DNA of 35,330 nucleotides. Source: Kitasatospora phosalacinea. GTDB taxonomy: Bacteria > Actinomycetota > Actinomycetes > Streptomycetales > Streptomycetaceae. The stretch is taken from positions 1 through 35,330 of the forward strand of contig NZ_JNYE01000090.1 of NCBI RefSeq assembly GCF_000717185.1. Reading direction: 5' to 3'. A program made the translations under genes and the position numbers. Positions 26,340 through 34,134 of this stretch are shown in pieces. The notes below the pieces were generated by a model. The model was given only the letters and a program-made list of their open reading frames with translations. It was not told where the DNA came from and searched no databases. How positions within the stretch are numbered: position 1 is the first letter of the stretch; each line of letters begins with the position of its first letter.

Positions 26340-27007
26340 CAGGTCAGGCCCGACACGGCGTCACCGACGTACTTCACGCCGAGGACCAGCAGCAGCACCA
26401 GCATGATCGCCGAGTTGTGCGCCGACATCCACGCCTTCCAGCCGCCCAGCACCTCGCCCGCCCGCGCCCCGCCGAGCAGGTAGACGCCCAGCGGCAGCAG
26501 GGTGCACAGCGAGCCGATCAGCACCAGCAGCGCGCCCGCGACCGCCTTGCCGCCGCCGCTCGCGCCGCTGGTGGCGATGGAGACCGCACCGCCGACCGCC
26601 AGCACCAGGTTCTTCGGGTTCGCGGCGGCCAGCACCGCCGCCAGCCCCGCCGACTTCGCCGGGGTGAACCGGTCGACCGCCCGCATCCAGCCCGGCGGCT
26701 CGGCGACCTTCCCCTCCCGGGGCCGCCCCTGCCACTGCTTGGCCGCCAGCAGCAGGAACAGCACGCCCAGCGCCAGCTTCACCCAGTACGACCAGTCGGG
26801 CGTCCCGGCGGCGGTGTCGATGCCCGAACCGGCCAGCACCACCACGGCGGTGACCGCGGACAGCGCCACCACCCAGCCCGCGGTGAACGCGATGCCGTTG
26901 GAGCGCCCGCGCGGGGTCGCCAGCATCAGGATCACCGCGATCAGCGGCAGCGGGCTGATCGCGATGCCGACCGCCGAGGCCAGCATCTGCCCGATCGCGT
27001 CTCCCAT
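26339..27007 (-). CDS. GAP-family membrane protein
   Basis: A 222-aa protein with six predicted helices: AIGQMLASAVGIAISPLPLIAVILML, GIAFTAGWVVALSAVTAVVVLAG, WVKLALGVLFLLLAAKQW, AGLAAVLAAANPKNLVLAVGGAV, AGALLVLIGSLCTLLPLGVYLLGG and AIMLVLLLVLGVKYVGDAV. The NPKNLV sequence in helix 4 and overall layout are those of the actinobacterial GAP family, named for Sap, a sulfolipid-addressing protein. The family is related to LysE exporters. ATG 27007 has GGGGACGGAG just upstream and starts 17 nt after the DUF1254 stop. The cargo is unknown; with SulP next to it, an acidic small molecule or lipid is possible. Confidence 0.8.
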   Translation of the reverse strand: MGDAIGQMLASAVGIAISPLPLIAVILMLATPRGRSNGIAFTAGWVVALSAVTAVVVLAGSGIDTAAGTPDWSYWVKLALGVLFLLLAAKQWQGRPREGKVAEPPGWMRAVDRFTPAKSAGLAAVLAAANPKNLVLAVGGAVSIATSGASGGGKAVAGALLVLIGSLCTLLPLGVYLLGGARAGEVLGGWKAWMSAHNSAIMLVLLLVLGVKYVGDAVSGLT

Positions 27008-27024
27008 CTCCGTCCCCCTACCGG

Positions 27025-28356
27025 TCAGCGCAGCCGGATCGCGGGCAGCCGGTAGCTGCCGTCGAGCACCGCGTCCTGCGGCTGGTACATCCGCACCATC
27101 GGCCGGAACCCGCCCGCGGGCGCGGGCAGCCAGTTCGCGAACTCCTCGGGCTCCGCGGGCCGTTCGTGCTGGAGGTAGAGGGTCAGCGAGCCGTCCTCGC
27201 CGCGCACCAGGCCGGGGGTGCGGTCGCCGATCGAGTACCGGTCGATCTCGTTGGCGACCAGCAGGTACTCGGGGGTGCCGTACATCGTCACCGACCAGAA
27301 CGCGCCCACCGGCGGGGTCCGCTCGAACCGCAGGGTGTACGCGTGCGCGCCGGTCAGCGGGACGCCGTCCGCGTCGTTGTACGTGGTGGCGTAGACGGCC
27401 TCGTAGGCGTGGTTGCCCCACAGGCCGGCCCGGGCGGCGACCGCGCGGGACAGGTACGCGGCGCGGCGGTCGGCGATCCGCCACTGCGGCTCGTCTCGGG
27501 TGCCGGGGCCGAGGAAGTCCAGGTTGTAGTCGAACAGGTGCAGGTTGGCGGCCCACTCGCCGGTGGGGTCACCGGTGCCGAGGGTCGCCGCCTCCACCCG
27601 CTCCCGGCCCGCCGCCAGGCCCTTGGCCAGCGCCGCCGCCCACTCGGCCGGGCCGTCCGGGTACGGCGAGCGGCCCTCGTCGAGCAGGCCGATCGGGGCG
27701 AAGCGCTGCTGGAAGGCGACGTCGGCGGCGGCGGGCGGGAAGGCCGCCATCCACAGCCGCAGCCGCTCCAGGAACAGCAGTTCCTCCGGGACGCCCGCGG
27801 CCGGCTCCGGCAGCCCCGCCGGGGTGCCGCCGCCCTCCAGCGGGGTGAGCGTCAACTGCCGCTGCAGCTCCCGGACCCGCTCCAGGTCGTCCGGCCCGGC
27901 GCAGTAGTTGCGCACCGCGATCACCGCCACCGCCGTCGGCGCGACGATCACCGGCACGCCCTCCGGGGCCGCGCCCGCCCAGCCGGGCGGGGCGACCAGC
28001 CAGGTCTGCTCGGCGGTGCCGGAGGAACGGCGGCCCGCGTAGGCGAAGTTGTTCGTCCAGGCGTCGACGAACTGCAGCACGTGGTACGCGCCGCCGGTGT
28101 CCGGGACGTGCAGCAGCAGCGGCCCGGCCGACAGGTCCAGCGGGGCGACCGAGTACACGGTGTCGTTGTTCACCGACACGAAGTGCGAAGCGGGGCCCGC
28201 GAGTTCGGTGGCGTGGCCGAAGGTGTTCCACGGCGTCGGGCCGATCGTGCCCAGCCCCCGGCGGACGACGGCGTCCACCGTGGTCAGATTGGCCACCAGC
28301 GGGGATCCGTACACCAGGGCCTCGGCGGCCAGCATCTCGGGGGTGGCGTCAGCCAT
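27025..28356 (-). CDS. DUF1254/DUF1214 protein, copy 1
   Basis: A 443-aa soluble protein of the DUF1254-DUF1214 family (function unknown, all-beta). DUF1254 covers the first half: ALVYGSPLVANLTTVDAVV, NTFGHATELAGP, VSVNNDTVYSVAPLDLSAGPLLLHVPDTGGAYHVLQFVDAWTNNFAYAGRR. DUF1214 covers the end: VGAFWSVTMYGTPEYLLVANEIDRYSIGDRT...LQHERP...NWLPAPAGGF. No signal peptide is seen, unlike many family members. The start ATG 28356 has AAGGACG about 6 nt upstream and lies 27 nt after the stop of copy 2. The part at 27124-27264 is almost identical in DNA to copy 2. Confidence 0.88.
   Translation of the reverse strand: MADATPEMLAAEALVYGSPLVANLTTVDAVVRRGLGTIGPTPWNTFGHATELAGPASHFVSVNNDTVYSVAPLDLSAGPLLLHVPDTGGAYHVLQFVDAWTNNFAYAGRRSSGTAEQTWLVAPPGWAGAAPEGVPVIVAPTAVAVIAVRNYCAGPDDLERVRELQRQLTLTPLEGGGTPAGLPEPAAGVPEELLFLERLRLWMAAFPPAAADVAFQQRFAPIGLLDEGRSPYPDGPAEWAAALAKGLAAGRERVEAATLGTGDPTGEWAANLHLFDYNLDFLGPGTRDEPQWRIADRRAAYLSRAVAARAGLWGNHAYEAVYATTYNDADGVPLTGAHAYTLRFERTPPVGAFWSVTMYGTPEYLLVANEIDRYSIGDRTPGLVRGEDGSLTLYLQHERPAEPEEFANWLPAPAGGFRPMVRMYQPQDAVLDGSYRLPAIRLR
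27124..27264. repeat. Near-identical tract shared by the DUF1254 paralogs (copy A)
   Basis: Aligned base by base with 28483-28623 (offset 1359), the 141 nt differ at 5 positions by my count. The flanks diverge at once on both sides, and the rest of the two proteins is only loosely similar. Third codon positions are also preserved, so protein selection does not explain it. Confidence 0.85.
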
Positions 28357-28383
28357 GCGAACGTCCTTGTCTGGTCGGTGACT

Positions 28384-29679
28384 TCATCGGGGAGTGGGCG
28401 TGGGCAGCCGCCAACTGCCTTCCAGCAGGGCGGGTTCCGGGCCGTAGGCGCGCACCGCGACGAAGTACGGGCCCTCGGGGACGGGCAGCCAGTTCGCGAA
28501 CTCCTCGGGCTCCGTGGGCCGTTCGTGCTGGAGGCGGAGGGTCAGCGAGCCGTCCTCGCCGTACACCAGGCCGGGGGTGCGGTCGCCGATCGAGTACCGG
28601 TCGATCTCGTTGGCGACCAGCAGCCGCTCCGGGAGGCGGTACGCGGTCGCCGACCAGAAGAACCGGGCGGGCGGGAGCTGCCCGGCGGCGAAGCGCAGCA
28701 CCGCGGGCTCCCGGCCGCCCGCCGTCGACTCCCAGCCGCCGTACCAGGCCTCCTCGGCGGGCAGCCCGTACAGGCCCTTGAGGGCGCCGCAGGCCCGGTC
28801 CAGGTAGCGGGTGCCGAGCTGCTCCCGGGTGCCGAACAGGGCGGTGCCGGTGGCCGCGCCGTCGGCGGCCGCGACCAGTTCCCCGCGGGCGTCCGCGATG
28901 CCCGCCAGCAGGGCCTCGCGCACCTCGGCGGGCAGCGCCGCCGGTTCGAAGTCGCCGCTGCCGATGCCCAGTTCGGCCAACCGGCCGCGCAGCTCGGCAT
29001 CCGCGGGCAGGGTCGGGAAGAAGCCCAGCAGGAAGTCCAGCAGCGAGAAGAACTCCAGGGTGCCGAGCGCCTCCTCGCCCCGCCACACCGGCCACACCGG
29101 CTCCGCGGCGACCGGCCGGGGCGTGCCCAGGTGCTCGCTCAGCGGCCTGAGCAGGTACCCGGCCTGCACCCGCTCGACCTCCGGCACGTCCTGCGGCCCC
29201 GCCGAGAACGTCCGCCCGAGGATGCCGACCAGGTTGGTGTCGGCCCGCAGCACCCCGTCGAAGCCCTCCGGCGGGTTCGCCCGGTGCCCCGGCCCCGCGA
29301 CCAGGTACCGGCCCGCGCCGCTCCCAGTAGTCCGCGAGCCGACGAACCCGACGTACGCGGTGTCCAGGTCGTGCACCGGCAGCACGTGGTAGCGGTCGGT
29401 CGCGGGCTTCTCCAGCACCCACGGCTCGGCCCGCAGGTCCAGCCAGGCCCACGAGTACGGGGTGTCGTTGTTGGGCGTCACCACGTCCGTGTTGTCCGGG
29501 GTGAAGGGCCGCGGGTAGTGCCGGAACACGCCGAAGCCCCCGACGTACCGCGGGTCCGCGTCGTCGATCGCCTGCGGGTAGACCGTCCGGTAGTTCTCCA
29601 GCATCGGGTAGCCCCAGGTCCACGCCCGCGCCGCCGTCCGCCGCACCGCCTCCGGGTCCGCGCCGACCGGGTTCCCCAT
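28384..29679 (-). CDS. DUF1254/DUF1214 protein, copy 2
   Basis: A 431-aa paralog of the next gene. Hallmarks are AWTWGYPMLENYRTVYP, VVTPNNDTPYSWAWLDLRAEPWVL, RYHVLPVHDLDTAYVGFVGSRTTG (DUF1254 part), RYLDRACGALKGLYGLPAEEAWYGGWES and ARFFWSATAYRLPERLLVANEIDRYSIGDRTPGL (DUF1214 part). No signal peptide. ATG 29679 is preceded by GAAGGGCGGGCGAG. It is the first gene of the operon with copy 1, the GAP protein and SulP. The function is unknown. The operon promoter lies in the 29680-29876 divergent spacer, where no clear -35/-10 pair stands out. Confidence 0.88.
   Translation of the reverse strand: MGNPVGADPEAVRRTAARAWTWGYPMLENYRTVYPQAIDDADPRYVGGFGVFRHYPRPFTPDNTDVVTPNNDTPYSWAWLDLRAEPWVLEKPATDRYHVLPVHDLDTAYVGFVGSRTTGSGAGRYLVAGPGHRANPPEGFDGVLRADTNLVGILGRTFSAGPQDVPEVERVQAGYLLRPLSEHLGTPRPVAAEPVWPVWRGEEALGTLEFFSLLDFLLGFFPTLPADAELRGRLAELGIGSGDFEPAALPAEVREALLAGIADARGELVAAADGAATGTALFGTREQLGTRYLDRACGALKGLYGLPAEEAWYGGWESTAGGREPAVLRFAAGQLPPARFFWSATAYRLPERLLVANEIDRYSIGDRTPGLVYGEDGSLTLRLQHERPTEPEEFANWLPVPEGPYFVAVRAYGPEPALLEGSWRLPTPTPR
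28483..28623. repeat. Near-identical tract shared by the DUF1254 paralogs (copy B)
   Basis: Partner of 27124-27264. It encodes NEIDRYSIGDRTPGLVYGED and the following LQHERPTEPEEFANWLP segment. The boundaries are sharp. Confidence 0.85.
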
Positions 29680-29723
29680 CTCGCCCGCCCTTCTACCCCC
29701 ACGAAAGGGACTATTCAGACATG

Positions 29724-29735
29724 CCGGTACACCGG
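29724..29735. promoter_or_regulatory. Short palindrome between divergent genes
   Basis: CCGGT-AC-ACCGG lies 45 bp upstream of DUF1254 copy 2 and 142 bp upstream of the SDR gene. It could be an operator for the operon; the evidence is the symmetry only. Confidence 0.35.
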
Positions 29736-29876
29736 GATGCTATGTGCTCCCCCCGTGATCGGCACTCCGGCCGACACCACCACCGCCCCTGACCGGCCGT
29801 CTGCTCCCGGCGAAACCGCTCCGCTCCCGGTGAACGCGGCGCATGGAGGGCCACCGCCCCGGAGACCCTGCGAGAC

Positions 29877-30878
29877 ATGGACATCCTTCTGCTCGGCGGC
29901 TCCAAGTTCCTCGGCCGCGCCTACGCCACCGAAGCGCTCGCCCGCGGCCACCGCGTCACCACCTTCAACCGCGGCATCAGCCGCACCGACCCGCCCGGCG
30001 TCGAAGCCGTCCACGGCGACCGCGCGAACCCCGACGACCTGCGGCGCCTCGTCGACGGCCGCCGCTGGGACGCCGTCGTCGACACCTCCGGCCAGCAGCC
30101 CCACGACGTCGCCACCGCCGCCCGGCTGCTCAGCGGCCGCGCCGGGCACTACGGCTTCGTCTCCTCGATCCACGCCTTCGCCGACTGGCCCGCCCGCCCC
30201 GTCGACGCCGAATCCCCCACCCTCGACTGCCCCGGCGACCTCCCGCCCGACCAGCCCTTCGCCAACGCCCTCAAGGCCGGCTGCGAACGCGCCCTCGCCG
30301 AGAACTTCGACGGGCCCGCCGCGGTCCTCAACTGCGGCCTGCTGATCGGCCCCCACGAACCCATCGGCCGCCTCCCCTGGTGGCTCGACCGGATCGCCCG
30401 CGGCGGCCGCGTCCTCGCCCCCGGCGCCCCCGACCGCCCGCTCAGCCTCGTCGACGCCCGCGACTTCGCCGCCTTCGGCCTCGACCTCGCCGAACGGGGC
30501 GCGACCGGACGCTACGTCACCACCGCACCGGTCCGCTCGGCGACCACCGGCGAGTTCCTCGACGCCTGCCGCACCGCGACCGGCTCCGACGCCGAACTCG
30601 TCTGGACGCCGGACGCCGACCTGCTCGCCGCGGAGGTCGCCCCCTGGGTCGAACTCCCCCTCTGGGCCCCCGCCGCCGAAGGCTGGCACGGCACCTGGCG
30701 GGCCGACCCCGCCACCGCCCTCGCCGCGGGCCTGCGCATCCGCCCGCTGCTCGACACCGTCACCGACACCTGGGCCTGGCTCGAAGCGGGCGGCCGCGCG
30801 GAGGTCGCCTACCGGCAGCTCGACACGCCGCTGGGGATCGACCCGGAGAAGGAGCGGAGGATCATCGACGGGGCATGA
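29877..30878 (+). CDS. Extended SDR NAD-dependent epimerase/reductase-like protein
   Basis: A 333-aa Rossmann-fold protein of the extended short-chain dehydrogenase family. MDILLLGGSKFLGRAYATEAL is the nucleotide-binding strand-turn-helix, with GGSKFLG as the GxxxxxG loop. VTTFNRGIS suggests Arg-based NADP preference. VDTSGQQPHDVATAARLLSGRAGHYGFVSSIHAF ends strand 5. The YxxxK pair is not clear: the segment that should hold it reads FANALKAGCERAL, with F/N in place of Tyr, so classical oxidoreductase activity is doubtful. The fold also serves as regulator or chaperone in some families. ATG 29877 has GGAGACC 12 nt upstream. It diverges from the DUF1254 operon. Confidence 0.8.
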   Translation: MDILLLGGSKFLGRAYATEALARGHRVTTFNRGISRTDPPGVEAVHGDRANPDDLRRLVDGRRWDAVVDTSGQQPHDVATAARLLSGRAGHYGFVSSIHAFADWPARPVDAESPTLDCPGDLPPDQPFANALKAGCERALAENFDGPAAVLNCGLLIGPHEPIGRLPWWLDRIARGGRVLAPGAPDRPLSLVDARDFAAFGLDLAERGATGRYVTTAPVRSATTGEFLDACRTATGSDAELVWTPDADLLAAEVAPWVELPLWAPAAEGWHGTWRADPATALAAGLRIRPLLDTVTDTWAWLEAGGRAEVAYRQLDTPLGIDPEKERRIIDGA

Positions 30879-30883
30879 GCGTG

Positions 30884-31138
30884 CAGGGGCCCGGGGAACG
30901 GCGAGAGCCCCCGCCAGGGGCCCGGGGAACGGCGAGAGCCCCCGCCAGGGGCCCGGGGAACGGCGAGGCCCAGTCTGCTGCTCACGGTTCACTGCCGTTG
31001 CGCGCACCTGCTTCCGGTTCGGTCAAAGACACGCAGCAGCACGCACCTCCGACGGGCTCCGGCCACCAGCAGCACGGCCCCGCCGTTCCCCGGGCCCCTG
31101 GTTCCGCTCCCGCCGTTCACACCCGGGCCCCTGGCGGG
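30884..31138. repeat. Cluster of 31-bp direct repeats with inverted copies
   Basis: A unit beginning CAGGGGCCCGGGGAACGGCG occurs at 30884-30914, 30915-30945 and, cut short, at 30946-30967. The reverse complement CGCCGTTCCCCGGGCCCCTG is at 31081-31100, and another inverted partial copy (CCCGGGCCCCTGGCGGG) at 31122-31138. The cluster fills the gap between two convergent genes and can fold into a large stem with the 30968-31080 segment as loop. It probably terminates transcription from both sides. It resembles the GGGGCGCGGGGAAC-type interspersed repeats of streptomycetes. Confidence 0.9.
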
Positions 31139-31147
31139 CCTCCCCGC

Positions 31148-32236
31148 TCAGTAGGCGCGGCGGGTGACGAGCTCGGCGAGGGCCAGGAGGTCGTCGGCGC
31201 GGGACGGGTCGGGGACGGCCGCGGCGAGGTGGGCGATGGCGGCGGCCATCCGGTCGCAGCTCTCGGTCTGGGCCCAGCCGCGGCCGCCGGCCCGGTCGAC
31301 CGCGTCGGCGGCCGCGGCGAGCTCGGCGGGGCTGAGCGGGCGCCCGGTGGCGTAGAGCGCGGCGAGCTCCGCCCCGGCGGGGGTGCCGGAGGACAGGGCG
31401 CGGACGACGGGGAGGGACTTCTTGCGGGCGGCGAGGTCGGCGCCCACCGGCTTGCCGGTGACCGCCGGGTCGCCCCAGATGCCGATCAGGTCGTCGATCA
31501 GCTGGAAGGCGAGTCCGATCTCGCGGCCGAAGGCGTCCATCGCGTCGGCGGTCTCGGCGTCCGCCCCCGCGTAGAGCGCGCCGAGCGCGCACGCGCAGCC
31601 GAGCAGGGCGCCGGTCTTGCCCTCCGCCATGGACAGGCACTCGGCGAGCGTGACGTCGGTGCGCTGCTCGAAGGAGCAGTCGGCCTGCTGGCCCGCGCAG
31701 AGCTCGACCACGCAGTCGGCGAGGCGGCGGACGGAGGCGGCCGCGGCCGGGTGCGGGTCCTCGGCGAGGACCCGCAGGGCGAGGGAGTGCATGGCGTCGC
31801 CCGCCAGGATCGCGCCGGTGGTGCCGAACACCCGCCAGGCGGTGGGGCGGTGGCGGCGGGTGTGGTCGCGGTCCAGGACGTCGTCGTGCAGCAGGGTGAA
31901 GTTGTGCACCAGCTCGACCGCGGCCGCGGCCCGCACCGCGTCCTGCGGGCGGCCGCCGACCGCGGTGGTCGCGGCGAGGACCAGCGCGGGGCGGATCGCC
32001 TTGCCCGCGCCGACCGCGCTCGGGGCGCCGTCGGCCTCCAGCCAGCCCAGGTGGTAGCCGGAGACCAGCCGCATCGACTCGGGGAGGGTGTCGACGGCCG
32101 CGCGCAGCGCGGGGTCGACGACGGCGCGGGCCCGGCCGAGCAGGGCCATCGCCTCGGCGGTGTCGCGCCCGCCGTCGGGGGCCGGGGCCGTCGCGCCCGC
32201 GTCGTGCTGCCCGCGTTCGGGCACGGTGATGGCCAT
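31148..32236 (-). CDS. Polyprenyl diphosphate synthase, likely encapsulin cargo
   Basis: A 362-aa trans-isoprenyl diphosphate synthase that adds IPP units to an allylic diphosphate. GKAIRP (78-83) binds IPP, the first Asp-rich motif is DDVLD (118-122), and the second region QLIDDLIGIWGD (246-257) has DDxxG instead of DDxxD, with the final Asp displaced to GD. KTG and KP are also at the expected places. The residues before the DDVLD motif do not allow a reliable product length. About 30 N-terminal residues (AGATAPAPDGG) look disordered, and disordered N-terminal extensions are the cargo-loading signal of family 2 encapsulins. ATG 32236 has GGGGAGGA upstream. It lies 110 nt after the shell gene with a hairpin between. 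Confidence 0.85.
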   Translation of the reverse strand: MAITVPERGQHDAGATAPAPDGGRDTAEAMALLGRARAVVDPALRAAVDTLPESMRLVSGYHLGWLEADGAPSAVGAGKAIRPALVLAATTAVGGRPQDAVRAAAAVELVHNFTLLHDDVLDRDHTRRHRPTAWRVFGTTGAILAGDAMHSLALRVLAEDPHPAAAASVRRLADCVVELCAGQQADCSFEQRTDVTLAECLSMAEGKTGALLGCACALGALYAGADAETADAMDAFGREIGLAFQLIDDLIGIWGDPAVTGKPVGADLAARKKSLPVVRALSSGTPAGAELAALYATGRPLSPAELAAAADAVDRAGGRGWAQTESCDRMAAAIAHLAAAVPDPSRADDLLALAELVTRRAY

Positions 32237-32312
32237 GGTGGAGTCCTCCCCCTCGGCGGACCCGGCTGCGGGGCCGCAGGAACGTCCGCCGACGGAGCGT
32301 CGGGCGGTGGAG

Positions 32313-32342
32313 CGGGCGGGCCCAGGACGGTGGGCCCGCCCG
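32313..32342 (-). terminator. Hairpin between shell and cargo genes
   Basis: CGGGCGGGCCC (32313-32323) and GGGCCCGCCCG (32332-32342) form a perfect 11-bp stem with an 8-nt loop, 5 nt after the shell stop codon. There is no T-tract. It may partly terminate transcription so that less cargo than shell mRNA is made. Confidence 0.65.
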
Positions 32343-32346
32343 GTGG

Positions 32347-33753
32347 TCAGTGCTGCCAGTGGGCGACGTCCACGTTCTCCAGGACGCCGATCGCGTCGGG
32401 GACGAGGATCGCCGCCGAGTAGTAGGCGCTGACCAGGTACTTGACCACGGCCTTCTCGTCGATGCCCATGAAGCGCACGTTCAGGCCCGGCTCGACCTGG
32501 TCGGGCAGCGCGCCGGGGCGCAGGCCGATCACGCCCTGGTTGTCCTCGCCGACGCGCATCGCCAGGATCGAGGTGGTGCCGTTGACCACCGGGATCTTGT
32601 TGCACGTCAGGATCGGGACGCCGCGCCAGCTCGGCACCGTCCGCCCCTCGAACCGGATCGCCTCGGGGTACAGGCCGCGGCTGTTGCACTCCCGGCCGAA
32701 GGCGGCGATCGCCTTCGGGTGGGCCAGGTAGAACTTCGTGCTGCGGCGGCGGCACAGCAGCTCGTCCAGGTCGTCCGGGGTGGGCGGGCCGGAGTGGGTC
32801 TGGATCCGCTGGCCGTACTCGGCGTTGGCCAGCAGGCCGAACTCCGGGTTGTTGACCAGCTCGTGCTCCTGGCGCTCGCGCAGCGCCTCGACGGTCAGCC
32901 GGAGCTGGTGCTCGGTCTGGTCCATCGGCTTGTTGTAGAGGTCGGCGACCCGGCTGTGCACCCGCAGCACCGTCTGGGCCACGCTCAACTCGTACTCGCG
33001 CGGTTCGAGCTCGTAGTCGACGAAGGCGGTCGGCAGGTCGAACTCGCCCTCGTGGCCCGCCGACATGCCGATCGCGGCCTCGCCCTTGTGGGTCTGCGGG
33101 AGCTGCGAGTCGGCGATGAAGGCGAGGACCTGGTCGCGCAGCGCCTCGGAGCGGTCGACCAGCTCCTGGAAGGCGGGCCAGGCCAGCACCATCGCGGTGC
33201 CCGCGGTGGCGGCCCTGACGCTATAGGACCAGCGGCGGTCGGCGACGGTGAGCGCCTCGTCGCCGATGTGGTCGCCGTCGGCGAAGGTGCCCAGGACCGC
33301 CGGGTCGCCGTACTTGCCGGTGCCGACCTTGTCGACCTTGCCGTGCGCGACCAGGAGCACCTCGTCGATCTCGGCGCCCTGCTCGACCAGCACCTCGCCC
33401 GCCGCGAAGTCCCGCTGGACGAAGCGCCCGGCCAGCTCGGCCAGCAGCGCGTCGTCCGCGAAGCCGCGCAGCACCGGGACCTCGCGCAGCGTGGGCGGGA
33501 CGACCGAGACCTCGCGGCCGGTCTGCACGAAGCCCACCCGGCCCCGGCCGACCGCGTACGACAGGCGGCGGTTGACCCGGTACGTACCGCCGGAGACCTC
33601 GACCCAGGGCAGCGCGCGGAGCAGCCAGCGGTTGCTGATCTCCTGCATCTGCGGGGCCGACTTGGTGGTCGACGCGAGGTTCTTGGCGGCCGCCACCGAG
33701 AGGCTGCTCTGCGGCCTCGTCTGGGGAATTCCGGCGGTGGTTTCGGTCGTCAT
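32347..33753 (-). CDS. eshA: Family 2B encapsulin shell protein (EshA-like)
   Basis: A 468-aa shell protein of the EshA type. An N-terminal segment (1-85, [44 protein letters not shown]) precedes a cyclic-nucleotide-binding domain (about 90-213) with [28 protein letters not shown] and the cassette position [11 protein letters not shown]. The HK97-type shell domain follows (about 235-468), with [40 protein letters not shown], the [23 protein letters not shown] helix, and [26 protein letters not shown]. The usual FGELAL plus Arg of cAMP-binding proteins is altered to IGDEAL and an SYSVRA segment, so ligand binding is unproven. ATG 33753 lacks a clear ribosome site. The neighbouring prenyl synthase is the likely cargo. 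Confidence 0.9.
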   Translation of the reverse strand: MTTETTAGIPQTRPQSSLSVAAAKNLASTTKSAPQMQEISNRWLLRALPWVEVSGGTYRVNRRLSYAVGRGRVGFVQTGREVSVVPPTLREVPVLRGFADDALLAELAGRFVQRDFAAGEVLVEQGAEIDEVLLVAHGKVDKVGTGKYGDPAVLGTFADGDHIGDEALTVADRRWSYSVRAATAGTAMVLAWPAFQELVDRSEALRDQVLAFIADSQLPQTHKGEAAIGMSAGHEGEFDLPTAFVDYELEPREYELSVAQTVLRVHSRVADLYNKPMDQTEHQLRLTVEALRERQEHELVNNPEFGLLANAEYGQRIQTHSGPPTPDDLDELLCRRRSTKFYLAHPKAIAAFGRECNSRGLYPEAIRFEGRTVPSWRGVPILTCNKIPVVNGTTSILAMRVGEDNQGVIGLRPGALPDQVEPGLNVRFMGIDEKAVVKYLVSAYYSAAILVPDAIGVLENVDVAHWQH

Positions 33754-34134
33754 TTCGGAGGGGCCCCTGATCGCGTCGACGGCACGTTGCGGCAACCATG
33801 CTGACGCCCGTTCAGGTGAGGCGGCAATCACTCGTGGGGGTGATTCAGGTGTGTGCGCGCAATAGTGCGACCAGCGCACTGGCGCGATCATCGTTCGATC
33901 CGCGCGCCCCCGCGGGGAGGGCGCGGGCCCCCTCCCCGAAGGGTTGTCGGAGGCCCTTCAGAACCCCCCTCCGGAGGCCCGTTCCGGGGTGTCCGCGCTG
34001 CTCACCCACCCCGTGTTCGAATCGCTGCGGAACAGCGCTAAGGTGGCCCCCTCACCGCGTGGTGCCCGCCGCCGCAGCGCAGGCGAACCGGTCGGTGACC
34101 TCCCATCGGCACGCCCTTCTCCAGGGAGACCTTC
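33754..34134. promoter_or_regulatory. Divergent control region of eshA and ATP-grasp genes
   Basis: 381 bp without a gene. TTCAGGTG occurs twice in direct orientation (33811-33818 and 33844-33851), 33 bp apart. Between and overlapping them AATCAC/GTGATT (33826-33831 and 33840-33845) forms an inverted repeat. A candidate promoter toward the ATP-grasp gene is TTCGAA (34016-34021), 17 bp, TAAGGT (34039-34044). The G/C-rich CCCGCGGGG palindromes at 33909-33930 are also present. Confidence 0.45.

Noticed and set aside
30884..30967. Direct 31-bp repeats as a CRISPR array
   Set aside because: The units are tandem with no spacers, and inverted copies exist nearby; no cas genes are in the window.
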